A stretch of DNA of 64,000 nt from an uncultured bacterium. GTDB taxonomy: Bacteria > Bacteroidota > Bacteroidia > Bacteroidales > Bacteroidaceae. The notes beneath the pieces were generated by a model. The model was not told where the DNA came from. It was given only the letters and a program-made list of their open reading frames with translations, and made no database searches. Location of the stretch: NCBI GenBank assembly GCA_905215575.1, contig CAJMQV010000002.1, positions 1 to 64,000 of the forward strand, in the 5' to 3' direction. The position numbers were made by a program, and so were the translations under genes. Below, piece by piece: positions 1-8,435 of this stretch. Positions within the stretch are counted from its first letter, which is position 1. Every line of letters begins with the position of its first letter.

Positions 1-31
1 AAGTTCGGCTATATAGCGATCTTCTGTTATC

Positions 32-60
32 AAGAGGGTATTTTGACACACCCTCTTTTA
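32..60. repeat. Hairpin made of the ends of a short inverted-repeat element
   Basis: AAGAGGGT (32-39) pairs with ACCCTCTT (50-57), followed by a T run. On the minus strand it lies downstream of the MATE gene, so it can act as a bidirectional terminator. The right part (41-60) is nearly identical to the right terminal repeat of the element at 22227-22418. It therefore looks like a collapsed copy, a left end joined to a right end, or a terminator sharing that sequence. Bases 1-31 show no gene that can be identified. Confidence 0.6.
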
Positions 61-107
61 TAGAGTGATATAAGTTCGTTCCTTTTCGGATGAAATTTCC
101 AAAATGA

Positions 108-1478
108 TCAGGAAGCTTCCTGAAGACAAGCCTGCTGTTGCCGGTATCTTCTGCGTGCCAGTTTATGATGCACTAAGATAAAAGCCGGAATGAGGAATAC
201 ATCGGCTGCCAGCCATGCCGAAGGGTCGCCGTAGCACACTCCGGTATAGCCCAACATCGGCACCAGGAAGAGGCTCACGGCTACACGGTCTACCATCTCA
301 AATACGCCGGAAAGCATGGCCAGACGGCTGAATCCCAATCCCTGAATACTGTATCGCAGAATGCAGAGTAATCCGAGCGGAATGTAATATGTGCTGGATA
401 TTCTCAAAAACTGAGAAGCCTTGTTGATAATTTCGGTTTCTTCGGGAGAGACAAACATCAGCAGCAGGGTTTTGTCTGCGGTATATAAAATCACCAGACA
501 TACCAGACAGTAGGCAATAATCATGGAGAAACTGGCTCGCACGCCCCAGTTGATTCGTTTCAGTTGTCCGGCTCCCAGATTCTGTCCGCAATAGGTGGCC
601 ATGGCAATACCCATATTCTCCAACGGACAGATAAAGAACATTTTGATGCGCACGGCCGCAGTAAAGGCGGCCACGCAGGTGGTGCCCAGCGCATTGTTCG
701 CGCTTTGCAGCATGATGCTTCCGATGGCGGTGATGGAAACCTGCAGGCCCATAGGAAGTCCCATTGCCAGCAGTCCTTTGGCATAGTGCCAGTTATACCG
801 TTTGTCCTCGGCATCCATTTTCAGGAGCGGAAACTTGCGGAACATATAGATGAAACACAGCATGGCAGATACGGCTTGAGAGAAGACGGTAGCAATAGAG
901 GCACCCATTACTCCCCAGTCGAGCACCAGAATACAGAACAGATCCAACAGTATGTTCAATACGGCCGCCAGAATCAGAAAGTTGAAAGGAGTGCGGCTGT
1001 CACCCAATGCCCGGATAATGCTTGAGAGCAGGTTGTAGAAGAACGTAAACGGGATGCCGATAAATGTTACCAACAGGTACAGATACGCGTCGCGGAAGAT
1101 TTCGTCGGGTGTCTGCATCTGCTTCAGGATAGTGTGACACAGCAATGAAGTGACAATCATCAGGAATACGGAGATTCCTAAGGCCAGCCACAGACTGTTG
1201 CTGATATAGCGACGCATGCTTTTGTAGTCACGTGCTCCGAAAGTCTGTGCTACGGGGATACCAAAACCGCAGCAGCATCCCAGACAGAATCCGATGATGA
1301 GAAACACCACAGAGGTACTGGCACCCACGGCAGCCAGTGAGTTAATGCCCAGATATTTTCCCACAATGGCCGCGTCGATGAGGCTGTAGGTCTGTTGCAG
1401 GATACTGCCTAAAATCAGTGGGAGAGCGAAATTGAAGATCAGTTTGAAGGGCGAGCCTTCAGTCATTTCCTTTACCAT
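108..1478 (-). CDS. MATE family multidrug/Na+ efflux transporter
   Basis: Integral inner-membrane exporter of the MATE family (MatE domain twice, about 12 transmembrane segments). These proteins expel cationic drugs or metabolites in exchange for Na+ or H+. Of 456 residues, the start region contains TEGSPFKLIFNFALPLILG, typical of the first MATE helix, and the family's GxxxxLAAVGAS stretch follows at about residue 55-65. I chose the ATG at 1478 (MVKEMTEG); an in-frame codon upstream at 1505 would add nine residues that match nothing, and the ATG at 1466 is also possible. The gene lies downstream of nadB on the same strand but is separated from it by a strong hairpin, so it is probably its own unit. 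The substrate cannot be told from sequence. Confidence 0.93.
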   Translation of the reverse strand: MVKEMTEGSPFKLIFNFALPLILGSILQQTYSLIDAAIVGKYLGINSLAAVGASTSVVFLIIGFCLGCCCGFGIPVAQTFGARDYKSMRRYISNSLWLALGISVFLMIVTSLLCHTILKQMQTPDEIFRDAYLYLLVTFIGIPFTFFYNLLSSIIRALGDSRTPFNFLILAAVLNILLDLFCILVLDWGVMGASIATVFSQAVSAMLCFIYMFRKFPLLKMDAEDKRYNWHYAKGLLAMGLPMGLQVSITAIGSIMLQSANNALGTTCVAAFTAAVRIKMFFICPLENMGIAMATYCGQNLGAGQLKRINWGVRASFSMIIAYCLVCLVILYTADKTLLLMFVSPEETEIINKASQFLRISSTYYIPLGLLCILRYSIQGLGFSRLAMLSGVFEMVDRVAVSLFLVPMLGYTGVCYGDPSAWLAADVFLIPAFILVHHKLARRRYRQQQACLQEAS

Positions 1479-1510
1479 AAAAAAACTGTTATACCTTGAA
1501 AACAATATAA

Positions 1511-1562
1511 GAACCGAAAGACTATCCCGTTTCCTCCCGGATCCGGAATAGTCTTTCAGTTC
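1511..1562 (-). terminator. Long hairpin between nadB and the MATE gene
   Basis: GAACcGAAAGACTAT and ATAGTCTTTCaGTTC form a stem of about 17-18 pairs around a 14-20 nt loop. Read on the minus strand it follows nadB and is followed by a T-rich stretch, as in an intrinsic terminator. No clean TAnnTTTG element is seen between it and the MATE start. Confidence 0.6.
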
Positions 1563-1649
1563 ATCTTATCCATATTGTGTCTTGAAGTCGGGATAAATAC
1601 ATTCTGTTATCTCCTTTACTTCATGCATATTAAACTTTGTTATCGTGTT

Positions 1650-3239
1650 TTATTTTTGGTCGTAAGCGTGCTTCGGATAGTCGATGGTGTAGTGCAGTCC
1701 GCGACTTTCCTTCCGCTCGATGGCCTGACGGGTAATGAGATAACCCACATTGATCATGTTGCGCAATTCGCAGATGTCCTTGGTGGCTTTAACCCGCTTG
1801 AAGAGTTCTTCGGTTTCTTCATAAAGCAGGTCCAGACGGGTCCATGCACGCTTCAGACGCAGGTCGCTGCGCACGATGCCCACATAGTTGCTCATAATCT
1901 GTCCCACTTCCTTCATATCCTGGGCAATGAGCACCTTTTCTTCGTTACTCAATGTACCCTCGTCGTTCCATTCCGGAACCTGTTCGTTGAAGGTATATTT
2001 GTCGATGTTTTCCAGACTATGCTTGGCTGCCGCGTCGGCATAGACCACTGCTTCGATGAGCGAGTTGCTGGCCAGACGGTTACCGCCATGCAGACCGGTG
2101 CAGGAACATTCGCCCACGGCATACAGACGATGAATGCTTGATTCGGCGTGCAGATCCACCTTGATTCCACCACACATATAGTGGGCGCACGGAACTACCG
2201 GAATATATTGCTTGGTGATGTCGATACCGATGCTGAGGCACTTGGCGTAGATATTCGGGAAGTGTTTCTTGGTTTCTTCCGGATCCTTGTGGGTTACGTC
2301 CAGACAAACATGATCCAGACCATGGATTTTCATTTCCTTATCGATGGCGCGTGCCACAATATCGCGCGGAGCCAGACTGAGGCGTTTGTCATACTTCTGC
2401 ATGAATTCTTCACCGTTTGGCAGACGCAGAATACCTCCGTAACCACGCATGGCCTCGGTAATGAGATAAGCCGGATGAGTTTCGCCCGGATGATACAGAG
2501 CGGTAGGGTGGAACTGTACGAACTCCATGCCCTCTACCGTACCTTTGGCACGGTAAACCATGGCAATACCGTCGCCTGTAGAGATATTCGGATTGGTGGT
2601 TGTGGCGTAAACGGCTCCTGTTCCTCCGGTGGCAATCAGAGTCACTTTAGACAGGAAAGTATCGATTTTCTGGGTGTCGGGATCAAGGATATATGCACCG
2701 TAGCACTCAATGTCCGGAGTGCGGCGGGTCACCTCTACGCCCAGATGATGCTGCGTGATGATTTCTACGGCAAAATGGTTTTCCAGAATCGTGATGTTCG
2801 GTTCGTTGCGTACCGCCTCCATCAGTCCGCGCTGAATCTCAAAACCCGTGTCATCAGCATGGTGCAGGATGCGGAATTCAGAGTGTCCTCCTTCGCGGTG
2901 CAGGTCAAATTCTCCGTTTTCCTTTTTGTCGAAATTTACGCCCCATTTCAGCAGGTCCTTGATACCCTGCGGAGCATTCTTCACAACCATTTCCACGGCC
3001 TTCGGATCGCTGATGTAATCACCTGCGATCATGGTGTCCTGGATATGTTTTTGGAAATCGTCTACTTTCAGATTCGTTACCGAAGCGATTCCACCCTGCG
3101 CTTTGGCAGTATTGGCCTCGTCGAGCGTTGTTTTACATACTAAGGCTACTTTGCCTTTTCCGGAACGGGCCACTTTCAGGGCATAACTCATGCCGGCTAC
3201 GCCCGAACCGATAATCAAGAAATCAAATTTGCGTATCAT
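1650..3239 (-). CDS. nadB: L-aspartate oxidase
   Basis: Cytoplasmic FAD enzyme that oxidises L-aspartate to iminoaspartate, the first step of de novo NAD synthesis; NadA then condenses it to quinolinate. The N-terminal dinucleotide-binding motif is GSGVAGMSYAL (residues 11-21). The FAD-binding/capping region carries HREGGHSEFRILHHADDTG at about residues 114-132, whose spacing and His/Arg residues are typical of NadB. The SMATGGTGxxY-like stretch is present as ATGGTGAVYATTT near 208. The C-terminal domain has the MSNYVGIVRS signature. At 529 residues the length is usual for the family. nadA and nadC are not adjacent here. A -7 promoter element lies just upstream (3261-3268). Succinate dehydrogenase flavoprotein is the main alternative but lacks this C-terminal signature. 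Confidence 0.96.
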   Translation of the reverse strand: MIRKFDFLIIGSGVAGMSYALKVARSGKGKVALVCKTTLDEANTAKAQGGIASVTNLKVDDFQKHIQDTMIAGDYISDPKAVEMVVKNAPQGIKDLLKWGVNFDKKENGEFDLHREGGHSEFRILHHADDTGFEIQRGLMEAVRNEPNITILENHFAVEIITQHHLGVEVTRRTPDIECYGAYILDPDTQKIDTFLSKVTLIATGGTGAVYATTTNPNISTGDGIAMVYRAKGTVEGMEFVQFHPTALYHPGETHPAYLITEAMRGYGGILRLPNGEEFMQKYDKRLSLAPRDIVARAIDKEMKIHGLDHVCLDVTHKDPEETKKHFPNIYAKCLSIGIDITKQYIPVVPCAHYMCGGIKVDLHAESSIHRLYAVGECSCTGLHGGNRLASNSLIEAVVYADAAAKHSLENIDKYTFNEQVPEWNDEGTLSNEEKVLIAQDMKEVGQIMSNYVGIVRSDLRLKRAWTRLDLLYEETEELFKRVKATKDICELRNMINVGYLITRQAIERKESRGLHYTIDYPKHAYDQK

Positions 3240-3260
3240 GTCTGTTAGCGTTTACGACTG

Positions 3261-3268
3261 CAAAGCTA
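3261..3268 (-). promoter_or_regulatory. Bacteroidales -7 element for nadB
   Basis: Reads TAGCTTTG on the minus strand, an exact TAnnTTTG match, 22 bp upstream of the nadB ATG. No convincing -33 TTTG was assigned. Confidence 0.55.
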
Positions 3269-3356
3269 CAGAAAAACTCGCTTCGTTGTGCCGCCGGACT
3301 TCCGGTTTTTTGTAAAATCCTTTGTCGGAGTTCCCAAAAGGGCAAACTTTGCGGTT

Positions 3357-3500
3357 TTAGTGCAGTCGGTTAATCCATTCCGCAATGTCCTGCATCACTT
3401 CCGGAGCGAGCGTTTCCTCTATCTGATCATATTCGGCAGGCGAACCTATATTCTCTTCAGATTCATAGGGCTGGTTCGGATTTGCGGATGAATTTATGGT
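3357..3500 (-). pseudogene. Possible gene remnant or unannotated small ORF
   Basis: On the minus strand a frame stays open from just after a TAA at 3501-3503 to a TAA at 3357-3359. It encodes about 47 residues, acidic and helix-like, ending EVMQDIAEWINRLH. There is no ATG near the upstream end; the first in-frame ATG leaves only about 13 codons. The amino-acid pattern looks more like protein than random sequence, so I read it as the tail of a decayed gene. It could equally be chance, since a gap of this length stays open fairly often. The plus-strand frame across the same bases is not convincing. Confidence 0.25.
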
Positions 3501-3535
3501 TTATATCGATTTTTGAAAGAAAAGGTTTTCTTTTT

Positions 3536-3582
3536 AAAAAAGCCATGCATCAAAGTTGCTGGAACTATTGATACATGGCTTC
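3536..3582 (-). terminator. Terminator of the GH2/MFS/DUF5107 operon
   Basis: AAGCCATG-ATCAA pairs with TTGAT-CATGGCTT across a roughly 15 nt loop. On the minus strand it is followed by TTTTTT. It lies 35 bp beyond the stop of the DUF5107 gene. Together with the remnant and the nadB promoter it accounts for most of the 3240-3616 gap. Confidence 0.8.
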
Positions 3583-3616
3583 ATTTGTTTTGAATTTATT
3601 GAACTTAACTACCTAA

Positions 3617-6600
3617 TTAAAGCATATCACACAAAGCTAGCAGTTGAGCTCCTGCTTGATGATTAATATCAAGACGGACAACCTCTGAAAGGAATTTACG
3701 TGCCTTTTCTTTGTCGCCAAGTCCCAGATATCCAATACCCATAACCAGATTACAGTGAATCAGATTGCGTACATTCAAGTCATCGTCCCAAATCAACAAG
3801 TCGGGCAGCGATACGGCAAAGTAATCAATCTTCACTTTGTCGAACAGATGCTTTTCTCCGTGTTTGATGAGTTTGTTGAAGCAGCTGCGCGCCTTGTCTT
3901 CTTCTCCTAATTTACGCCATGCCAGTCCCTGATAGAAAATCTTGTCCGGCTGCTGATCATTGTAGAAGAATGCGATGGCAGGCTCGGCAGAACCCTTGGT
4001 TGCTCTTTCGAAATATTCACGGGCTAATGCTGTTTCCTGAAGACCTTCGTATGCGCAAGCCATCCAGTAGTGGATGTCATTCTCTTCTGCCATGGAAAGT
4101 TTGCCTTCACCCAGATTATCCGGATATTTTTCTGTTTCCTTCAGCAGACGTATTGCATCGGCATAGCGCTTTTCTTTCAGGGCTTGCTTTGCCAATTCTA
4201 CGCGGCAGAACACGTATTGACTGGTAATTTTGCCTTCACCACCTTCCCAAGGATGGAATTTACGGGTGTTGATCAGATCGTATGCTGTCTGATACTCGCC
4301 AATCTGGTTGTAGAGAGTGATGCGTTCAATGCACAAGTCATCACGCTGTTCTACAACATCTGCATGCGCATTCAGGAACTCCAGACGCTGGCGGTGCGGA
4401 TAACGGAGTTTTTTGTACAGCTGGTCAAGCTCCATCAGGATGCGGGCATCCGATTCATCCAGTTTATAGGCTTTTTCCAAAGTTGCCAGTGCTTTCTTCG
4501 GATCATTTTGTTTGTTGTAATAAGCCAAAGATAGGTTGCGCAATACTGTCGGATAGGTATCATCAATTGATGCGGACTTTTCCCAGCAAGCGATTGCTTC
4601 GTCATATATACGTGCTGCATAATGGAAGTTTCCGAGATAGTAAGGGGCCTTGGCACCTTCCGGATTCAACTTCATAGCATCCTGAAGCATAAGCATTTCT
4701 TCAAGCTTATTCGGGAAGCAATAATCCGGACATACGGTTTCTGCCTTTTTGTAGAATGAAACAGCTTCATCCTGCTTGCCCATCATGGAAGAGAAATATC
4801 CTAATGCGTAGTAAACCATCGGATAAGTAGCCTCTTTATCTTCGATCAGGAAGGAGAGCAGTTGGGTAGCTTCTTCATACATACCTGCTGACGCATAGTC
4901 AATGGCATACTCCAAATAGCTGTGTACAGCACCACGCATTAATGATTTCATTTCAGCTTTTATCGCTGATGCAGCTTCTGTATTTCCTTGCACACTGTTG
5001 ATGAGATAAGATTCAAAACGGCATCCCATGTTGAACTTATCCATTGTCAGTGATTCCTGAATGAGGGCTTCTGCCTTGTCGTAGGCACCGGTTTTACGCA
5101 GGAACGAAGCTTTCAGCTGGCGTCCCTTATGGTTTAACCAGTTACGGAACAAGGAACGGTCTATATGATCCAAACCATTGGCATAATCCTTGCGGATCAT
5201 ATCAATCTGTGCCAGTCCCATATAACCGGCGTCTTGCCATGCCGCGTTCCAGGTAGACTTGAAGAAAGCATCATACGCTCCATCAATATCCCCTTGCATT
5301 TTCTTGCTCCATCCCAAGTTGTAATAAGGTTCTCCGTCGTATGGATTCGGATTACGTTCCGTTTGAGTAGCGATGGCACGGTCGAAGTATTTCTGCGCTT
5401 CGGCAAAGCGTCCGCGGCGCATCAATAATAAACCAACTGCATTGTTACAACGGATATCTCCTTCGTCACGACTAAGTGCCTCCATATAGTAATCCATAGG
5501 AAGGTAAGTAGCGTGGCGATATTGTTCCAAATGATGTCCGGTGAGGAACAGCTGCTCCATGCTGGCAATCTTTTTAGGATCGAGTGCGGCTTTAGCCGGT
5601 TCCGGAATCGGTCGGATTTCCGGTTTCTCTGCCTGATAGCTTACCAGAACCTTTCCGTTTTCATCGAGTACGGTCAGTTTCAGTTCTTCCAGTTTCTGTG
5701 TATCACATGCAACGGTGTTCGTATAAGCGTTGTCTGGAGCGACAGCGGTATGAGCATCCAGATAAATCTTTCCGCTTTCGGCATGAGTCAGCATCACGCG
5801 TACTTCGCGATGTGCTGCGGTGGTGTACAGAATAACTTTAATCTTATCCTTGTCTTCTGGAAGAAGATTGATCAGGGCGTCGCGAGTGGCATTCTTTACC
5901 ATTCCCACTTTCTGATAAGGCATGAAGTACTGTACCCATGATTTCTCTTCATATGGTTGCAGCCAAGTGAAGTCCGGCTGGTTGTCGCAATACATACCGG
6001 TCATCAGTTCGATATACGGTCCGTCTTCGTCTGTCAGATTGCGGTCCCATGCCTGACCGAAGTCTCCGTGTCCCCAGGTCCATTGTTTCTTTCCGGCATT
6101 TACGTGATGGTCTGCCACGTGAAGAAGTCCTGCTTCGATGTGTTCCTCATATCCGCCTACAAAGTCGAACTTGGAATTTATGGCCATATAAGATGTCGGA
6201 ACGGGGATATTCTTGTATCTGGAGATGTCCACTCCGGCAGAATAGTCCACTTTATAGTACTCTCCTGTAGCGATCGGGAAGCTGGACACTGCACGTTTTC
6301 CATGATCGAACACGGCATTGACATCTGGTGGGAATACAGAGTAATAATCTTTATTCACCACTACTGCCGGATTGGCCCACCACAGGAATGTCTGCGGGAA
6401 CGGAGTACGGTTGTAGACCTTTGCCTTGATTTCAATGTATGCTTTACCCGGATACAGTGTAAAGCCGGCCATACCTTTGGTGCGGAACATGCGCTCCACT
6501 TCGCTGCACCAGATTGTCTTGCTTCCGTCGGGGAATTCTTCTATCGTACAGTCTGTAGGCAAATAAGTGCTTGGTCGATGATGCTGAGGCCAGTTAAACT

Positions 6601-6988
6601 CGATACCTCCGGAAATCCAAGGACCGGTAAGTCCCACCAAAGCCGGCTTGATAACCTGATTATAGTAAACGAAATGGCGTTTTTTTACTTTGTCATAGGC
6701 CATTTGGATACGTCCTCCCAGTTCCGGGAGAATCATAACCTTGATATATTCATTTTCTATAAAGAACGCTCTCCAAGGACGATCGTGTTTTTCGTCTTCA
6801 TTTTTTTCGACAACCGGATAAGGGTATACCGAACCGGAACTTCCCTGATAAACTCGTTTTTCAAGGAAAACCGGATTCTTTTCCTCTTTTCCGATGCCAT
6901 AGGTAGGCAGCATGACGATTTCCTCCCAAGCTCTTACTTCAGAGGTGTTCACCGTGCTTTGAATTAAATATTCAGTTATTTTTTCCAT
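3617..6988 (-). CDS. DUF5107 domain protein with C-terminal TPR array
   Basis: Large protein (1123 residues) with no signal peptide or membrane segment, so presumably cytoplasmic. The N-terminal part (about 20-390) matches what I know as DUF5107, whose pattern resembles galactose-mutarotase/aldose-epimerase folds: LPELGGRI at 88-94, GGIEFNWPQHHRP at 127-139, and a late PYIELMTG stretch with an aromatic-rich DNQPDFTWLQPYE. A short beta-rich linker (about 400-480) follows, then roughly fifteen TPR-like helix pairs to the C-terminus, for example AQKYFDRAI, AIACWEKSASIDDTYP and EKARKFLSEVVRLD. It is the last gene of an operon with a secreted GH2 enzyme and a sugar importer (23 bp gap), so it probably binds or processes the imported sugar, or senses it and recruits partners through the TPRs. 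No biochemical role is known to me; epimerase, glycosidase and sensor are all open. Confidence 0.85.
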   Translation of the reverse strand: MEKITEYLIQSTVNTSEVRAWEEIVMLPTYGIGKEEKNPVFLEKRVYQGSSGSVYPYPVVEKNEDEKHDRPWRAFFIENEYIKVMILPELGGRIQMAYDKVKKRHFVYYNQVIKPALVGLTGPWISGGIEFNWPQHHRPSTYLPTDCTIEEFPDGSKTIWCSEVERMFRTKGMAGFTLYPGKAYIEIKAKVYNRTPFPQTFLWWANPAVVVNKDYYSVFPPDVNAVFDHGKRAVSSFPIATGEYYKVDYSAGVDISRYKNIPVPTSYMAINSKFDFVGGYEEHIEAGLLHVADHHVNAGKKQWTWGHGDFGQAWDRNLTDEDGPYIELMTGMYCDNQPDFTWLQPYEEKSWVQYFMPYQKVGMVKNATRDALINLLPEDKDKIKVILYTTAAHREVRVMLTHAESGKIYLDAHTAVAPDNAYTNTVACDTQKLEELKLTVLDENGKVLVSYQAEKPEIRPIPEPAKAALDPKKIASMEQLFLTGHHLEQYRHATYLPMDYYMEALSRDEGDIRCNNAVGLLLMRRGRFAEAQKYFDRAIATQTERNPNPYDGEPYYNLGWSKKMQGDIDGAYDAFFKSTWNAAWQDAGYMGLAQIDMIRKDYANGLDHIDRSLFRNWLNHKGRQLKASFLRKTGAYDKAEALIQESLTMDKFNMGCRFESYLINSVQGNTEAASAIKAEMKSLMRGAVHSYLEYAIDYASAGMYEEATQLLSFLIEDKEATYPMVYYALGYFSSMMGKQDEAVSFYKKAETVCPDYCFPNKLEEMLMLQDAMKLNPEGAKAPYYLGNFHYAARIYDEAIACWEKSASIDDTYPTVLRNLSLAYYNKQNDPKKALATLEKAYKLDESDARILMELDQLYKKLRYPHRQRLEFLNAHADVVEQRDDLCIERITLYNQIGEYQTAYDLINTRKFHPWEGGEGKITSQYVFCRVELAKQALKEKRYADAIRLLKETEKYPDNLGEGKLSMAEENDIHYWMACAYEGLQETALAREYFERATKGSAEPAIAFFYNDQQPDKIFYQGLAWRKLGEEDKARSCFNKLIKHGEKHLFDKVKIDYFAVSLPDLLIWDDDLNVRNLIHCNLVMGIGYLGLGDKEKARKFLSEVVRLDINHQAGAQLLALCDML

Positions 6989-7011
6989 GATTTGGTAATA
7001 TTTTGTATGTA

Positions 7012-8400
7012 TTATTTTATAAGTTCTTTTTCAAGTTTCTCCAGTGATTTTCCTTTTGTTTCCGGAATTCTTCTGAGAACGAAAATAAATCCAAAGAAGC
7101 AGATTGCCGCATAGAGCATGAACGTGCCGCCTGTACCCAGGCCGGAATTCAGGAATGGGAATGTGTAGGTAAGCAGGAACGAAGCGATCCATAGAGCGGC
7201 TGTGCATACTGCCATGGCAACGCCACGCACTCTGTTCGGGAATATTTCAGACAAAAGTACCCAAGTGATCGGACCGAGTGACATGGCATAGAACCCGATG
7301 GCCAGAACAACAAATACAATCATGATGAAGCCTTTGAACTCAAAGAAATAGCTCAGTCCGAGCAAAGTGTATATACCGGCCAGTCCCAAGGAACCGATGA
7401 GCATCAATGTTTTTCTTCCCAAACGCTCTACTGTATAGATGGCTACAAATGTGAATACCAGATTGGCAATACCTGTTACCACGATATTCATCAGAACATC
7501 AGATATGCCATATCCTGCGGCCTGGAATATTTCCTGTGCGTAGTTGAAGATCACGTTTGTACCGCTCCATTGCTGGAACATGGCGATGACGATACCGATG
7601 ACCAGCACGTTTCTCATCTTTGAAGAAAAGAGCAGGGACAAGGCTCCTTTTTCAGAGTGAGATGAGGCGTTGGCTTTTGCGTAGTTGTCCAGCTCGTTTT
7701 GCGCATATGCTTCACCACCGATTGAAGCGAGTACCTTTTTTGCCTGCTCATATCGTTTGACACTGACCAGCCAGCGCGGGCTTTCGGGGATGAACATGGA
7801 CAACAGGAAAAATGCTCCCGAAGGAATGCATACGGCCCAAAACATCCATCTCCATCCGGTCTGTCCGTTCCATGAATTCAAGATGTCGGCAGCGGTTGCT
7901 TCAGCAGGAACCGGATCGGCGATAAGCATATTGACGATTTGTGCTCCCAAGATACCTATCACAATGGTGAGCTGATTCAGAGTGACCAGCTTGCCGCGGA
8001 TATGTGTCGGAGCAACCTCGGCGATATACATGGGAGAAAGGTCGGCTGCCAGTCCGATGGCAATACCACCGATAAGACGAGCCGTTATAAAAGCCGGAAT
8101 ATTGGTGGAAGCTCCCGTTGCCCATGAAGAGGCAAAAAATACGAATGCCGAGAAGATAAGCAGTTTCTTACGTCCGTATTTATCGGCTAAGAATCCGGCC
8201 ATAGTCGCTCCCAAAAGACATCCCAGAAGAGCGATACTCATGGCCAGCGCCTGCATGCCTTCGTTGCCCGCAATATTGAAATAAACTTCGTAGAATGGTT
8301 TGGCACCACCGATAACCACCCAGTCGTAACCGAAGAGAAGGCCTCCCATGGCAGATACCAGGCAGATGAAATAGATAAATATCTGATTGAACTTTTCCAT
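7012..8400 (-). CDS. Sugar-porter family MFS transporter
   Basis: Inner-membrane sugar symporter of the MFS sugar-porter group (the XylE/GLUT-like family), 462 residues and 12 predicted helices. Signatures seen are GGLLFGYDWVVIGG in helix 1, DKYGRKK in the first cytoplasmic loop (about 86-92), PESPRWL after helix 6 (about 205-211), VERLGRKTLM in the loop of the second half, and PETKGKSLE at the C-terminus. The exact sugar cannot be read from the sequence. It sits 35 bp after the GH2 gene and 23 bp before the DUF5107 gene, implying that the sugar released in the periplasm by the GH2 enzyme is imported here and handed to the cytoplasmic partner. Start is the ATG at 8400. Confidence 0.94.
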   Translation of the reverse strand: MEKFNQIFIYFICLVSAMGGLLFGYDWVVIGGAKPFYEVYFNIAGNEGMQALAMSIALLGCLLGATMAGFLADKYGRKKLLIFSAFVFFASSWATGASTNIPAFITARLIGGIAIGLAADLSPMYIAEVAPTHIRGKLVTLNQLTIVIGILGAQIVNMLIADPVPAEATAADILNSWNGQTGWRWMFWAVCIPSGAFFLLSMFIPESPRWLVSVKRYEQAKKVLASIGGEAYAQNELDNYAKANASSHSEKGALSLLFSSKMRNVLVIGIVIAMFQQWSGTNVIFNYAQEIFQAAGYGISDVLMNIVVTGIANLVFTFVAIYTVERLGRKTLMLIGSLGLAGIYTLLGLSYFFEFKGFIMIVFVVLAIGFYAMSLGPITWVLLSEIFPNRVRGVAMAVCTAALWIASFLLTYTFPFLNSGLGTGGTFMLYAAICFFGFIFVLRRIPETKGKSLEKLEKELIK

Positions 8401-8435
8401 GATAAAAATAATTATGAATAAAATATTTAGGTTAA

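Noticed and set aside
2148..3143. 331-codon plus-strand frame across nadB
   Set aside because: It lies antisense to a complete nadB with clear motifs; its translation is Cys/His/Val-rich with no recognisable domain, a typical shadow frame.
3288..3491. 67-codon plus-strand frame
   Set aside because: Phe/Arg-rich, antisense to the possible remnant; nothing supports it as a gene.
5957..6967. 336-codon plus-strand frame across the DUF5107 gene
   Set aside because: Antisense to the real gene, no family match, composition follows the opposite strand.
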